Of a stretch of DNA of 64,000 bases, positions 27,638 through 36,648 are shown piece by piece. Positions within the stretch are counted from its first letter, which is position 1. Every line of letters starts with the position of its first letter. Made by a program: the position numbers and the translations under genes. Source of the stretch: Pseudomonadota bacterium (GTDB lineage: Bacteria; Pseudomonadota; Alphaproteobacteria; Rhodospirillales; Magnetospirillaceae); NCBI GenBank assembly GCA_021848545.1, contig JAJZUL010000001.1:1-64000 (forward strand), in the 5' to 3' direction. The notes under the pieces were generated by a model. The model ran no database searches, was not told the DNA's origin, and was given only the letters and a program-made list of their open reading frames with translations.

Positions 27638-28113
27638 TCCTCGACGTCGGCGGCCACGCGCATGGCAACGATCACGTCGGGTTCCTCGACGATTCCGTTG
27701 CGCGAAGACGCGCCCTTTTTGATGGAATCGACGAATTCCATCCCCGATTCAACCTGCCCCCAGATGGTATATTTGCCATCCAGGTGCGACGACGGCTCGA
27801 ACATGATGAAAAACTGGCTGTCGGCGGAATCGGGACTGGATGCCCGGGCCATGGAGCAGGTTCCCCGCACATGCTTCTCCTTGGAGAATTCGGCCTTCAG
27901 ATCCTGGCCGGAGCCGCCCATCCCGGTGCCGGTCGGGTCGCCCCCCTGGGCCATGAACCCGGGAATGACGCGGTGGAACGGCGTACCATCATAAAAGCCG
28001 TCCCGGGTCAATTCCTTGATTCGCGCCACATGGGCGGGCGCCAGATCGGGACGCATGACGATAACCACGCGCCCATCCTTCAAATCCATGTACAAGGTAT
28101 TTTCAGCGTCCAT
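27634..28113 (-). CDS. Cytoplasmic cyclophilin-type peptidyl-prolyl isomerase
   Basis: This 159-residue single-domain cyclophilin has no signal peptide. FHRVIPGFMAQGGDPTGTG carries the catalytic Arg and the substrate-binding residues, and GKYTIWGQV closes the fold. It is a close paralogue of the downstream signal-bearing gene, sharing several segments, so the pair looks like a tandem duplication with a later change of location. It follows coaD by 23 bp. Confidence 0.93.
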   Translation of the reverse strand: MDAENTLYMDLKDGRVVIVMRPDLAPAHVARIKELTRDGFYDGTPFHRVIPGFMAQGGDPTGTGMGGSGQDLKAEFSKEKHVRGTCSMARASSPDSADSQFFIMFEPSSHLDGKYTIWGQVESGMEFVDSIKKGASSRNGIVEEPDVIVAMRVAADVEE

Positions 28114-28136
28114 ACCCTACCCTCGATTCGCCGCCG

Positions 28137-28649
28137 TCATCCGTGGACCGGATTCCGGAATTTATTATCCAACGCGGCCATCACCCGCGGACTCACAAAG
28201 GACGAAATATCCCCGCCCAGCCGGCCGATTTCCTTGACGAAACGCGATGAAATGAACTGGCAGCGTTCCGAAGCCATCAGAAACAGGGTTTCGATGTCCG
28301 GCGCCAGACGCGCGTTCATCCCGGCCATCTGGAATTCGTACTCGAAATCGGAAACCGCCCTCAAGCCCCGAACGATCACCGTCGCGCCGGAGGCCCGGGC
28401 GAAATCGACCAGCAGGGTGTCGAAGGCCTGAACCTCGATACGCGTTCCCTGGCCGAGAACCAGATCGCCGACCTCCTCGCTCACCAGGGCCAGACGCTCG
28501 TCCACATCGAACAGGGGATTCTTGCCGGCATTCAACGCCACCGCCACCACCAGACGATCGACCACCCGGGCGGCGCGGGCGATGATGTCGAGATGGCCGT
28601 TGGTGATGGGGTCGAAGGTTCCGGGGTAAAGGGCGATCCGTTCAGCCAT
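28137..28649 (-). CDS. coaD: Phosphopantetheine adenylyltransferase (CoaD)
   Basis: This 170-residue nucleotidyltransferase makes dephospho-CoA from 4'-phosphopantetheine and ATP, the fourth step of CoA synthesis. [17 protein letters not shown] holds the T/HxGH-type motif, [20 protein letters not shown] is the substrate loop and [11 protein letters not shown] is the C-terminal ISSR motif. GGAGGGG precedes the ATG at 28649, which overlaps the gyrA stop by eight bases. Confidence 0.96.
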   Translation of the reverse strand: MAERIALYPGTFDPITNGHLDIIARAARVVDRLVVAVALNAGKNPLFDVDERLALVSEEVGDLVLGQGTRIEVQAFDTLLVDFARASGATVIVRGLRAVSDFEYEFQMAGMNARLAPDIETLFLMASERCQFISSRFVKEIGRLGGDISSFVSPRVMAALDNKFRNPVHG

Positions 28650-31326
28650 CCAGCCCCTCCCCTGGCGGCATTTCGCCGGCCGGCTCGCCATCCTCGTCGA
28701 TGCCATCCTCGTCGTCGGAGCCGCTGATATCGCCGAGGCGCGCCGCCGAAACCACCCGCTCGCCGTCGGAGGTGCGCAGCAGCGTGACCCCCTGGGTGCG
28801 GCGGCCGACGATACGGATGTCATCGACGGCCATGCGGATCAGCTTGCCGCCGTCGGTCACCAGCATGATCTCGTCATCATGGCCGATGGGGAAGGACGCC
28901 ATGACCGCGCCGGTCTTCTCGGTCATGTCGATATTGGCGATGCCCTGCCCGCCGCGGCCGGTGATCCGGTATTCATAGGCCGAGGTCCGCTTGCCGAACC
29001 CGTTTTCGGTGACGGTCAGGATGAATTCCTGTTCGGCGGCCATCGCCTCGGACCGTTCGGCCGACAATTCGCCGCGCAGGAAGGCATCCCGTTCCTCGCC
29101 ATCGAATTTCACATGGTGCAGGATCGACATGCCGATGACCTCGTCGTCCTTGTCCAGGCGGATGCCGCGAACCCCAGTCGAATCGCGCCCCTTGAACACG
29201 CGCACATCGGTCGCGGGGAAGCGGATGGCCTTGCCCTTGCGGGTCGCCAGCAGGACGTCCTTGTCCTCGCTGCACGGCGACACGCCGATCAGGCGATCGC
29301 TGTCGCCCAGCTTCATGGCGATCTTGCCGTTGGCCCGGATGCCGACGAAATCCGACAGCAGGTTGCGCCGCACGTCGCCGCCGGCGGTGGCGAACACGAC
29401 GTGGAGATCGCCCCAGCTTTCCTCATCCTCGGGCATCGGCATGATGGTGGAGATGGTCTCTCCCTCGGCGATCGGCAGCAGATTGACCATGGCCTTGCCC
29501 CGCGCCTGGGGCGTTCCCAGCGGCAGGCGATAGACCTTCATCCTGTAGGCGATGCCGGTCGAGGAGAAGAACAGCACCGGCGTATGGGTATTGGCGACGA
29601 ACAGCTCGGTGACGAAATCCTCTTCCTTGATCGCCATGCCCGACCGCCCCTTCCCGCCGCGGCGCTGGGCGCGATAGGTGGAAAGCGGCACCCGCTTGAT
29701 GTAGCCGGTGTTGGTGACGGTCACCACCATGTCTTCGCGGGCGATCAGGTCCTCGATATCGGCCTCGAATTCGCTTTCCTCAATGGTGGTGCGCCGGGGC
29801 GTGGCGAATTGCTGACGCATATCCAGCAATTCGTCGCGCATGACCTCCAACAGACGGGAGCGCGAGGACAGGATCGCCAGCAGATCGCCGATCTGCCGAC
29901 CCAATTCCGTCAGTTCCTGGCCGATCTTCTCGCGTTCCAGACCGGTCAGGCGCTGCAGGCGCAATTCCAGGATCGCCTTGGCCTGAGCCTCCGATAGGCG
30001 ATAAAGACCGTCGTCGGCCAGCATGCCCGGTTCGTCGATCAGGCGGATCAGCGCTTCGACATCGCCCACCGGCCAGGGCTTGGCCATCAACTGTTCCCGC
30101 GCGGTCGCGGCATCGGGAGCGGCGCGGATCAGTTGGATCACCGCGTCGATATTGGCCACGGCGATGGCCAGACCGGCCAGGACATGGGCCCGTTCCCGCG
30201 CCTTGTCCAATTCGTAGATCGACCGCCGCGTAATGACTTCCTCGCGAAAGGCGAGGAAGGCCATGATGATCTGGCGCAGCGACATCTTTTCCGGCCGCCC
30301 GCCATTCAGGGCCAGGGCATTGACGCCGAACGTGGTCTGCAAGGGGGTGAAGCGGTAAAGCTGGTTCAGGACCACGTCGGCGATGGCGTCGCGCTTGACC
30401 TCGATCACCACCCGCACGCCGTCGCGATCGGATTCGTCGCGCAGTTCCGCCACCCCTTCGATCCGCTTGTCGCGCACCAGTTCGGCGATCTGCTCCAGCA
30501 TGCGCGCCTTGTTGACCTGATAGGGGACTTCGGTCACGACGATGGCGTCGCGGTCCTTGCGGATCTCCTCGATATGCACCCGTCCGCGAATGACGATGGA
30601 GCCGCGCCCCTCCAGATAGGCAGATCGGATGCCCGAATGGCCGAGAATGATCCCGCCGGTGGGAAAATCCGGACCGGGCACCAGGTCCATCAGGCGCTCG
30701 TCGGTGATGTCGGGATCGTCGATGGCCGCGCAGCAGGCGTCGATCACCTCGCCCAGATTATGGGGCGGGATGTTGGTCGCCATGCCGACGGCGATACCAC
30801 CGGCGCCATTGACCAGAAGATTGGGGAAACGCGCCGGCAACACCACCGGCTCGGTGGTCGATTCGTCGTAATTGGCGCGGAAATCGACGGTGTCCTTGTC
30901 GATATCCTCAAGCAGGAAATGGGCGGCCCGGGCCAGACGCGCCTCGGTGTAACGCATGGCCGCCGGCGGATCGCCGTCCATCGACCCGAAATTGCCCTGA
31001 CCGTCGATCAGGGGCAGCCGCATGGAGAAATCCTGGGCCATGCGCACCATGGCGTCATAGATCGCGGCATCGCCATGGGGGTGATATTTACCCATGACGT
31101 CGCCGGTGATGCGGGCCGATTTCCGGAACGGCTTGTTGTAATCGAAGCCGCTTTCCTTCATCGCGTAGAGGATGCGCCGATGCACGGGTTTGAGCCCGTC
31201 GCGCACATCGGGAAGCGCCCGGGACACGATCACGCTCATGGCGTAATCGAGGTAGGACCGCTTCATTTCCTCTTCAATGGTAACTGGCGTGATGTCGAAT
31301 TGCGGCGCCGCTGAAGGAGTCGTCAA
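28642..31326 (-). CDS. gyrA: DNA gyrase subunit A
   Basis: This 894-residue type II topoisomerase subunit introduces negative supercoils with GyrB. The catalytic tyrosine is Tyr126 in AAMRYTEAR. The C-terminal beta-pinwheel has the GyrA box QRRGGKG, which separates it from ParC. The residue equivalent to E. coli Ser83 is Ala87 (HGDAAIYD), while the Asp87 equivalent is kept (Asp91). Ala at this site lowers fluoroquinolone sensitivity in some alphaproteobacteria such as Bartonella. The start appears to be a TTG at 31326; the next in-frame ATG would remove conserved residues. The C-terminal tail is acidic. Confidence 0.96.
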   Translation of the reverse strand: MTTPSAAPQFDITPVTIEEEMKRSYLDYAMSVIVSRALPDVRDGLKPVHRRILYAMKESGFDYNKPFRKSARITGDVMGKYHPHGDAAIYDAMVRMAQDFSMRLPLIDGQGNFGSMDGDPPAAMRYTEARLARAAHFLLEDIDKDTVDFRANYDESTTEPVVLPARFPNLLVNGAGGIAVGMATNIPPHNLGEVIDACCAAIDDPDITDERLMDLVPGPDFPTGGIILGHSGIRSAYLEGRGSIVIRGRVHIEEIRKDRDAIVVTEVPYQVNKARMLEQIAELVRDKRIEGVAELRDESDRDGVRVVIEVKRDAIADVVLNQLYRFTPLQTTFGVNALALNGGRPEKMSLRQIIMAFLAFREEVITRRSIYELDKARERAHVLAGLAIAVANIDAVIQLIRAAPDAATAREQLMAKPWPVGDVEALIRLIDEPGMLADDGLYRLSEAQAKAILELRLQRLTGLEREKIGQELTELGRQIGDLLAILSSRSRLLEVMRDELLDMRQQFATPRRTTIEESEFEADIEDLIAREDMVVTVTNTGYIKRVPLSTYRAQRRGGKGRSGMAIKEEDFVTELFVANTHTPVLFFSSTGIAYRMKVYRLPLGTPQARGKAMVNLLPIAEGETISTIMPMPEDEESWGDLHVVFATAGGDVRRNLLSDFVGIRANGKIAMKLGDSDRLIGVSPCSEDKDVLLATRKGKAIRFPATDVRVFKGRDSTGVRGIRLDKDDEVIGMSILHHVKFDGEERDAFLRGELSAERSEAMAAEQEFILTVTENGFGKRTSAYEYRITGRGGQGIANIDMTEKTGAVMASFPIGHDDEIMLVTDGGKLIRMAVDDIRIVGRRTQGVTLLRTSDGERVVSAARLGDISGSDDEDGIDEDGEPAGEMPPGEGLDG

Positions 31327-31597
31327 CGCGTTGTTCCGTTATTGAGGGGAGATTAAGGAAAGATTGGAGACGAAGGGGGGCGCCCGTCATCGCCAGGTGG
31401 GCAAAATCCCGATGGTCGGTTCCCCCTCCGTTCATCAGGGATTTACCGTGACCCCGCCGCGCGGAGAACACTCGTCCGGCAACGGGCACGAAAGCTGTGG
31501 CGGCACGCCGCCGGATGTGCGCAAGGCCCATTGCGACACCACCGCAAACTACCAGATAACAGCCGCAGCGACAACCGAATGAACGGCGCGGAAGATA

Positions 31598-32344
31598 TCA
31601 CCGCCTGACGTTCTTCGGCGATTTTTCCGCCTTCAGATAAGCCGCCAGATCGGCGATTTGCCGGTTGCTCAACGGATTGACCAAGGTGGTCGCCGGCGTG
31701 CCGCGAACGCCGCCGATCAGGCGCGCCACCAGATCGGCGGAAGGCAGGGAGCGGGCCATGGCGAACAGATCGGGCGCGGGCGCGGGCGATGCGGGATCGG
31801 GATAGGCGTGACAGCCCATGCACAGATTTTGATAAAGAGCGCGGCCCGCCTGCAAACGGGCGGGCGCCTCGTTCAGGGGCAATATGCCGGTGGTATCGAC
31901 GGGGTAGCGCCGGCTGAGACGGTCGATGAGCGCCGCCATCTTCGTTTGGTCGCCTTGCCGAAACGCGGTTTGCAGGCGGTCGATTTCCGTCAGCAATCGG
32001 GGATTTCGCCGCCGCAGCTCCTGGAGACGCGCGCGGGCCAGCAGACCGATCACGCCGACGTCGCTGGACAGCTTGGCGCGCAGGCGGGCCCGCGCCACCG
32101 GGGCCAAATCGCCATGGGCCAGGACGCGGGTGTCGATGGCCATATTGGCCAGTTCCACGGCAAAGATCTGGCTGCGCTGGCCAGCCGCCATGGCGCCGGA
32201 GACCGACAGCAGGCCGAACAGGAAAGCGGCCGCGACGACCAGAACGGGCGTCGCGGCCGTATGCTTGGATAAAGGGTTAATCGGTGACCTTCCGCTCGAC
32301 GGGCAGCTTGGTATTACGGGACCATTGGGACATGGACCCTGCAT
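31598..32344 (-). CDS. Exported c-type cytochrome, last gene of the sulfur operon
   Basis: The mature part has a helical N-terminal region and a C-terminal cytochrome c domain with the single haem motif CMGCH. A signal sequence (VLVVAAAFLFGLLSVSG, then AMA) is clear, so it acts in the periplasm. The start is uncertain. The ATG at 32344 overlaps the rhodanese gene by 68 bases and places 30 residues before the signal; no nearer ATG, GTG or TTG was found ahead of the signal. A distal Met ligand is not obvious. As the operon's only haem protein it could accept electrons from sulfur oxidation, which is inference. Confidence 0.78.
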   Translation of the reverse strand: MQGPCPNGPVIPSCPSSGRSPINPLSKHTAATPVLVVAAAFLFGLLSVSGAMAAGQRSQIFAVELANMAIDTRVLAHGDLAPVARARLRAKLSSDVGVIGLLARARLQELRRRNPRLLTEIDRLQTAFRQGDQTKMAALIDRLSRRYPVDTTGILPLNEAPARLQAGRALYQNLCMGCHAYPDPASPAPAPDLFAMARSLPSADLVARLIGGVRGTPATTLVNPLSNRQIADLAAYLKAEKSPKNVRR

Positions 32345-33218
32345 ACAGCCTGGCCTTCTTGTTGCCCAGCAATTCGTAGCTGGTGAACCAGCCCAGCGAC
32401 GCCCAGTGTCCGGTATTGCAGAAGGTGATGACCTCGCCCTTGGTCGGGATTTTGGCCGTCTTGTAGAGCGAGGTCAGCGCCTTGGCCGAGCGGAACGTGC
32501 CGCCGCCATTCTTGGTCACCCATTCCTGCGGCAGATTGCGGGCGCCGGGAATGGTGCCGTTGCGGACATCCACCGCAGGCCGGTTAATGCCCAGATATTG
32601 CGCGGACGGACGGTCGTCGATCAGGGTTACGCCCTTCTTGCCCAATGCCGCCTGAACCTCCTGTTCGGTGGCCAGCAATTGCGGTTGCACATGGGCGACG
32701 AACTTGGCCGGAACCGGCTTGTTGAAACCGCTCTGGACCTTATGCGCCGGCGTTTTGCCGTTGCCCACATAGGCCTTGTAGCCCCCATCCATGATCGAGA
32801 CGTTGTTATCGCCCAGATATTTCAGGGTCCAGAACACCCGGGTGGCGCTGCCCATATCGGTGGAATTGGTGCCGCCGGAATAGATCACCACATGATCGGC
32901 GTTGCTGATCCCCAGACCGCTTACCAGCTTTTCGAGATGGGCGACGGTGGGAACCAGACCGGGGGCGCCATCGACCTTGACCCGCCAGACGCCGTTCTCG
33001 GCGTAGTTGCTATAGACGGCGCAAGGCACATGCCCCTTCAGATAGGCGGTGAGATCGCCCCCCCCGCCGATGGGATTACGGATATCGAGCATCACCACGC
33101 CGGCTTTGCACGCATGGGCCGCCACCCATCCGGGGTTGACCAGAGGCGGTGCCGACGGCGCCGCATAGGCGGTGGCGGAGAACAACAACGGGACCGCATA
33201 GAAAGCTAGTCTTTTCAT
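32277..33218 (-). CDS. Periplasmic tandem-rhodanese sulfurtransferase
   Basis: This 313-residue protein has a signal peptide (MKRLAFYAVPLLFSATAYA) and two rhodanese domains. The second carries the active-site loop CNTGHWAS, whose Cys would hold a persulfide. The first is the usual inactive partner (IYSGGTNSTDMGS at the loop). This is the thiosulfate/3-mercaptopyruvate sulfurtransferase layout. GGGAGGAGG precedes the ATG. It lies between the DsrE-like genes and the cytochrome in the sulfur operon; the sulfur donor is unknown. Confidence 0.9.
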   Translation of the reverse strand: MKRLAFYAVPLLFSATAYAAPSAPPLVNPGWVAAHACKAGVVMLDIRNPIGGGGDLTAYLKGHVPCAVYSNYAENGVWRVKVDGAPGLVPTVAHLEKLVSGLGISNADHVVIYSGGTNSTDMGSATRVFWTLKYLGDNNVSIMDGGYKAYVGNGKTPAHKVQSGFNKPVPAKFVAHVQPQLLATEQEVQAALGKKGVTLIDDRPSAQYLGINRPAVDVRNGTIPGARNLPQEWVTKNGGGTFRSAKALTSLYKTAKIPTKGEVITFCNTGHWASLGWFTSYELLGNKKARLYAGSMSQWSRNTKLPVERKVTD

Positions 33219-33236
33219 GACGTTTCCTCCTCCCTG

Positions 33237-33422
33237 TTAAAGCGTAATGATCAGATCGGACGCCAGTAGTTCATCCAATATCTGATCCCAATCGTGGTTG
33301 CACAAACCGGTCCGGTTCGCCGCACATCGATAGACGTTGTGAAACGGCTCCAACTCGGACAGCGCGTCCTCCATGGTCTCCCGGTCGGGGAACAGGCCGG
33401 TATCCAGCACCGCAATAATCAT
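33237..33422 (-). CDS. Very short DsrE-like protein (61 residues)
   Basis: A strong GGGAGGGA site precedes the ATG. The protein begins with a beta strand MIIAVLDTG and ends LLASDLIITL. This resembles the closing strand of the two DsrE-like products just upstream (EADAVICV and SARIISL), so I read it as a shortened DsrE/DsrH-type fold. Two cysteines occur (RCAANRTGLCN). No family is recognised with certainty. It may be the third subunit of a DsrEFH-like assembly. Confidence 0.65.
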   Translation of the reverse strand: MIIAVLDTGLFPDRETMEDALSELEPFHNVYRCAANRTGLCNHDWDQILDELLASDLIITL

Positions 33423-33440
33423 TGCTTCCCTCCCTTCGGC

Positions 33441-33710
33441 TCAGACGCAGATCACCGCATCGGCTTCGAGCATGGCCATGGACAAGGCGGCGACATCGAG
33501 ATGGGGGATTTCCTGCCCGGCGACGGTGGTTTCGGGTTCGATCTCCGACAATTCCAGCAGTTCCGCCTGCTTTTCGTTTTCCGTGCTCTCCTCCACCGGC
33601 CCCGTCATGAACACCAGCCGCACCTTGTGCCCGGAGATGGTCAGGCCCGCCGCCACCCGCATGGCTTCGGCATGGTCCGCCCGTCCCAGCAACACGATGG
33701 ATTTCTTCAT
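33441..33710 (-). CDS. DsrE-family protein (89 residues)
   Basis: This small Rossmann-like DsrE/DsrF protein starts MKKSIVLLGRADHAEAMRVA, with a strand KVRLVFMT and the terminal strand ADAVICV. DsrE proteins pass persulfide sulfur to TusA-like carriers. The only cysteine is the penultimate residue, not at the usual active-site position, so this subunit may be structural. GAGGGGAGGG lies upstream of the ATG at 33710; a longer reading frame lacks this site. Confidence 0.75.
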   Translation of the reverse strand: MKKSIVLLGRADHAEAMRVAAGLTISGHKVRLVFMTGPVEESTENEKQAELLELSEIEPETTVAGQEIPHLDVAALSMAMLEADAVICV

Positions 33711-33726
33711 CTTCGCAGCCCTCCCC

Positions 33727-34020
33727 TCACAGACTGATGATTCGGGCCGAAACCGCGGCCAGGGCGCTGTTGTCGGTTTGACTGCCCAATTCCGTCGGAC
33801 AGGGCCGCGCCCCATTGAACCGTTCCCACGAATATTCGCAGGCCACCGCCTTATCGGCGTGCGGCAGCAAGTCGGTCACTGCGCCGTCGCTCAGGATTTC
33901 GACCCCGCGACTGGTGAAAAAGCAGGACCAGCTTTTGCCGCGACGGCGACAGGCCCCCATCAGCGCCGCCAGAATCGCCCCCGATTGGGGACGGGATACG
34001 ATGAACAGAATGTCCGTCAT
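33727..34020 (-). CDS. DsrE-like protein (97 residues, cysteine-bearing)
   Basis: MTDILFIVSRPQSGAILAAL is a typical DsrE first strand and helix. The segment WSCFFTSRGVEIL holds a Cys in the second strand, and CEYSW and RPCPTE give two more, any of which could carry sulfane sulfur. The ATG overlaps the stop of the membrane rhodanese gene (ATGA). Only the first 97 codons from the stop belong to the gene; the in-frame stretch further upstream is antisense-like noise over the rhodanese gene. Confidence 0.75.
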   Translation of the reverse strand: MTDILFIVSRPQSGAILAALMGACRRRGKSWSCFFTSRGVEILSDGAVTDLLPHADKAVACEYSWERFNGARPCPTELGSQTDNSALAAVSARIISL

Positions 34021-34976
34021 GCTCGGCTTCTCCCCAGGTGAAACGCGGCCGCCGCCAGAAGCAGACCGATTCCGATCAACACGATGGCCTCGCCGGTGGC
34101 CAGGTTTTGAAAAGCCGGCACGGGCGCCACGTCCGCATCCTCGTAATCGGGATAGGTCTCGGCATCGACCGGCAAGGCGGTATGAGCAGCCCAATCCCGC
34201 CAGCCGGCCATGTAGACGCGGGTCTTGATGCCCGCCAGACGCAGCAAGGCGAAATAGGCGATCGAACGATAGGGATCGGCGCCATAGGCGACGATGTCGG
34301 CGGCACCGGGGCGCACCACCGTTCCCTTGGCCATGGCCAACCGCAGACGATCCATGGGCAGGGGCTGGGCGCCGGGAATATGGCCACCGCGCAAGGCGCG
34401 GATGCGCCGTCCCCAATAAGCGGACAGGGTCCGACCGTCGAGCAGCATCGGCGGATGGGCGCCGTCGATGGCATGGGCCAGCTCGGTGCGCAGAACCACC
34501 AGGCCGGCACGCGGCCAAGCGCCAAAGATGGGATTGCGGATCATGCCCTTGGGCGTACCCGGCGCCGTCTTGACCCCGCGCGCGGCGATCAGGGGGGTCA
34601 AGGGCCGGGTCAGGACCGCGACCTGTTTCTGGCCGGCCAAATACAGCAAGCCGGCAACGAAGTCGCGCCGGTCGGGGCTGTCCCCCGCGACCAGGACCGT
34701 CCCCTTGCCCGACAGCCCGTCCGCGCCCAACACCCACAGGATGTCCCGGAAATCGGCCAGCCGGCCATGGGGTCCCAGAACATCCTCGGGCGACAGGCAA
34801 TGCGCTCCGGCCAGGGAACGCCGGCCGCATACGGACACGGCCCTGGTATCGACGATCACGGCGCCGGCCACCCGCGGATCATGCGGGCTCGTCACCGGAA
34901 AAATACCGGCCATCGCGGGCCGGCCGGCGATCAGGGCCACCAGAACCGCGCCAAGGACGACCAGCGGCCGCACCAT
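34017..34976 (-). CDS. Exported rhodanese-like protein with C-terminal membrane anchor, active-site Cys missing
   Basis: This 319-residue protein has an N-terminal signal (PLVVLGAVLVALIAGRPAMA), two rhodanese-like domains and a C-terminal TM (AIVLIGIGLLLAAAAFHL), placing the domains in the periplasm. Neither expected active-site loop has cysteine: VLVAGDSPDRRDF in the first and VAYGADPYRSIAYF in the second. It may be a binding or scaffold partner of the catalytic rhodanese at 32277. The ATG overlaps the upstream stop (TGATG), so the annotated GTG two codons earlier is unlikely. Confidence 0.8.
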   Translation of the reverse strand: MVRPLVVLGAVLVALIAGRPAMAGIFPVTSPHDPRVAGAVIVDTRAVSVCGRRSLAGAHCLSPEDVLGPHGRLADFRDILWVLGADGLSGKGTVLVAGDSPDRRDFVAGLLYLAGQKQVAVLTRPLTPLIAARGVKTAPGTPKGMIRNPIFGAWPRAGLVVLRTELAHAIDGAHPPMLLDGRTLSAYWGRRIRALRGGHIPGAQPLPMDRLRLAMAKGTVVRPGAADIVAYGADPYRSIAYFALLRLAGIKTRVYMAGWRDWAAHTALPVDAETYPDYEDADVAPVPAFQNLATGEAIVLIGIGLLLAAAAFHLGRSRA

Positions 34977-35245
34977 CAGCACCCGCCGATATGGGTGGGC
35001 TGGGCCGCCGGACCGGCGGCCGCCTTGGGCGGATGCTCGATGTAATTGCCCACCAGATCGGCCATCGACACCGAGCCGTAGGGCGAGCCGAGATTGATGG
35101 ACTTGAAGGATTCCATCGATTGCGGCGTGGTGGCCTGGGCCAGAGCCTCGGGCGTCAGCGCCGCGCCCTGAAACAACAGCGTCAGCCCTCCCAGGGTCAG
35201 GAAAAAGGTCGCGGCACAGAACAGCAGGATCTGCCTTGTACTCAT
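34976..35245 (-). CDS. Small membrane-anchored periplasmic protein (89 residues)
   Basis: An N-terminal TM (ILLFCAATFFLTLGGLTLLF) anchors a short periplasmic domain with SPYGSVSMADLVGNYIEHPP, ending in GGC. AAGGTGG is six bases before the ATG at 35245. The SVSMADLVGNY segment resembles SVDSLVRDYKG in the 80-residue neighbour at 35454, so the two may share an ancestor. I do not recognise a named family. Confidence 0.75.
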   Translation of the reverse strand: MSTRQILLFCAATFFLTLGGLTLLFQGAALTPEALAQATTPQSMESFKSINLGSPYGSVSMADLVGNYIEHPPKAAAGPAAQPTHIGGC

Positions 35246-35327
35246 GCTAACCACCTTTCATTCCGATCGGTCTCCGGCCGATCGTTCGGTATCGTTCGTT
35301 CCAGGACGGGGACGCCGTCGGCGACCC

Positions 35328-35420
35328 TCAGAACACATCCTTGGTAAAAGCGACGTACATCAGGTAGAGCATCACGAAAAACATGACGATCTGAGCCCAG
35401 CTTTGCAAATCAAGATGCAT
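35328..35420 (-). CDS. 30-residue single-span membrane microprotein
   Basis: A complete frame of 30 codons begins with ATG at 35420, six bases after AAGGAA, and ends with TGA at 35328. The product is one hydrophobic helix (IVMFFVMLYLMYVAF) with a soluble N-terminus MHLDLQSWAQ and a charged end TKDVF. It sits between two other small membrane-protein genes in the sulfur operon and fills what would otherwise be a 200 bp gap. Ribosome site, position and composition support a real gene, possibly a small subunit of the YeeE-type permease complex (inference). Confidence 0.7.
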   Translation of the reverse strand: MHLDLQSWAQIVMFFVMLYLMYVAFTKDVF

Positions 35421-35453
35421 GGCGCTTCCTTTCGTTTCTGAGGCGCTTCTATC

Positions 35454-35696
35454 TCAATCCAGACCGGCCGGACCGCCACCACCCGCGCCCTGGCCCTTAT
35501 AGTCTCGGACCAGCGAATCGACGCTCATCGGCTTATTGGTCACGGGATTGATCACCGGCGGGGTGAAATAGGGAACGCCGTTGCGGCTTTCGCGCAGATA
35601 GGCCGGGGGCCAGCCGAGCAGGTAGACGAAACTCCCGATGGTCGCCAACGCGGCGATCACCGCCACCGCCAGCATCTGATTGCGGCCGCTGAACAT
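35454..35696 (-). CDS. Small single-span membrane protein (80 residues)
   Basis: An N-terminal TM at about 9-27 (AVAVIAALATIGSFVYLLG) is followed by a polar domain with PYFTPPVINPVTNKP and SVDSLVRDYKG and a Gly-rich end. AGGAGGGGG precedes the ATG. Not recognised as a named family. It lies directly downstream of the TusA-like gene. Confidence 0.75.
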   Translation of the reverse strand: MFSGRNQMLAVAVIAALATIGSFVYLLGWPPAYLRESRNGVPYFTPPVINPVTNKPMSVDSLVRDYKGQGAGGGGPAGLD

Positions 35697-35705
35697 CGCC
35701 CCCTC

Positions 35706-36014
35706 CTAATTCTTCCGCACGATGACGCGCCAATAGCGATCGACTTTCAGCGTTCCCAGATGGGTCGCGTTCAGTTCCGACATCATCGGCGGTATGGCTT
35801 CCATCGAGGTGGGATTGTCCACCTTCACTTCGATGACGTCGCCCGGCGCCGCCTTGCCCAGGGCCTTTTTGGTCATGAGCTGGGGCCGCGGACAGGAATC
35901 GCCCAGGACGTCCACGACTTGACTGAGCGTATAGGTCTGCCCGTCGATGGCGACGGTCTCGACGGCCGCGGCCTCAGCCGCATCGTCGGCTTTCTTTCTG
36001 CTGAAAAGTCCCAT
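35706..36014 (-). CDS. TusA/SirA-family sulfur carrier
   Basis: This 102-residue protein has about 28 extra N-terminal residues before the TusA domain. VVDVLGDSCPRPQLMTKKAL contains the conserved CPxP motif whose Cys carries persulfide. It is cytoplasmic. AAGGAG lies nine bases before the ATG. TusA proteins commonly accompany YeeE/YedE permeases and DsrE proteins in sulfur uptake or oxidation clusters, and all three types are present here. Confidence 0.92.
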   Translation of the reverse strand: MGLFSRKKADDAAEAAAVETVAIDGQTYTLSQVVDVLGDSCPRPQLMTKKALGKAAPGDVIEVKVDNPTSMEAIPPMMSELNATHLGTLKVDRYWRVIVRKN

Positions 36015-36033
36015 GATCGATTCTCCTTGTTGG

Positions 36034-36645
36034 TCAGCAACCGCCGCTTGGCTTATCCGAACCGCCCCGCGCCTTTTCCTTCTTCAGGATGGCGCGATAC
36101 AGGAACAACAGGCCGGCGAATTGAACGATGCCGAACACGATTGCCGGAACGCCGGTCTTCTGTTGCAGCGTCAGGGCGTCGGCGAAACCCAGTTGCAGGC
36201 CGGCCAGATTGGGCTGGCCGGTCATGGTCGATCCGGCCGGCGGCCAGTAGGTGTAGGACCACAGCAACGACGATACGAACAGGCCGATGATCAGGAACAG
36301 CAGCGCCCACAGGGCGCCGATATTGCCCTCGCCGGTCTTGACCCACGACGACACGGTGCAGGCTCCCGCCAGCACCATGCCGATGCCGAACAGGAACAGA
36401 CCGACGAACTGGTTAAGGCCGACGTCGAAGCGCATGGGATTGCCGTTGCCGACGCTGATGAAGGCGGTGAAGCCCAGCGTCAGGATCATCATCGCCACCA
36501 GCAGCGCCTTGGCGTTGCGAAAGGTCTTGAACAGCATGGCGTCGCGCAACGCCGCCGTGTTGCACCAACGCGACCGCTGCACCAGCAGGCCCACCACCGA
36601 ACCGAACATGAAGGCCGCAACGCATTGCCCCGTCACCGTAATCAT
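36034..36645 (-). CDS. YeeE/YedE-family half-permease (second of pair, PmpB-like)
   Basis: This 203-residue polytopic protein has five TM segments. VLAGACTVSSWVKTGEGN is the conserved Cys-containing helix break of YeeE/YedE, and QRSRWCNTAALRD gives a second conserved Cys. Bacterial YeeE (TsuA) imports thiosulfate through cysteine relays. Here the transporter is split in two genes, as in PmpA/PmpB systems. It starts four bases after the first half's stop. Confidence 0.88.
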   Translation of the reverse strand: MITVTGQCVAAFMFGSVVGLLVQRSRWCNTAALRDAMLFKTFRNAKALLVAMMILTLGFTAFISVGNGNPMRFDVGLNQFVGLFLFGIGMVLAGACTVSSWVKTGEGNIGALWALLFLIIGLFVSSLLWSYTYWPPAGSTMTGQPNLAGLQLGFADALTLQQKTGVPAIVFGIVQFAGLLFLYRAILKKEKARGGSDKPSGGC

Positions 36646-36648
36646 CGG

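Noticed and set aside
33727-34830. Long minus-strand frame extending upstream of the DsrE-like gene
   Set aside because: Only the last 97 codons are protein-like and follow an ATGA overlap. The rest is low-complexity Arg/Gly/Pro sequence antisense in character to, and overlapping, the membrane rhodanese gene.
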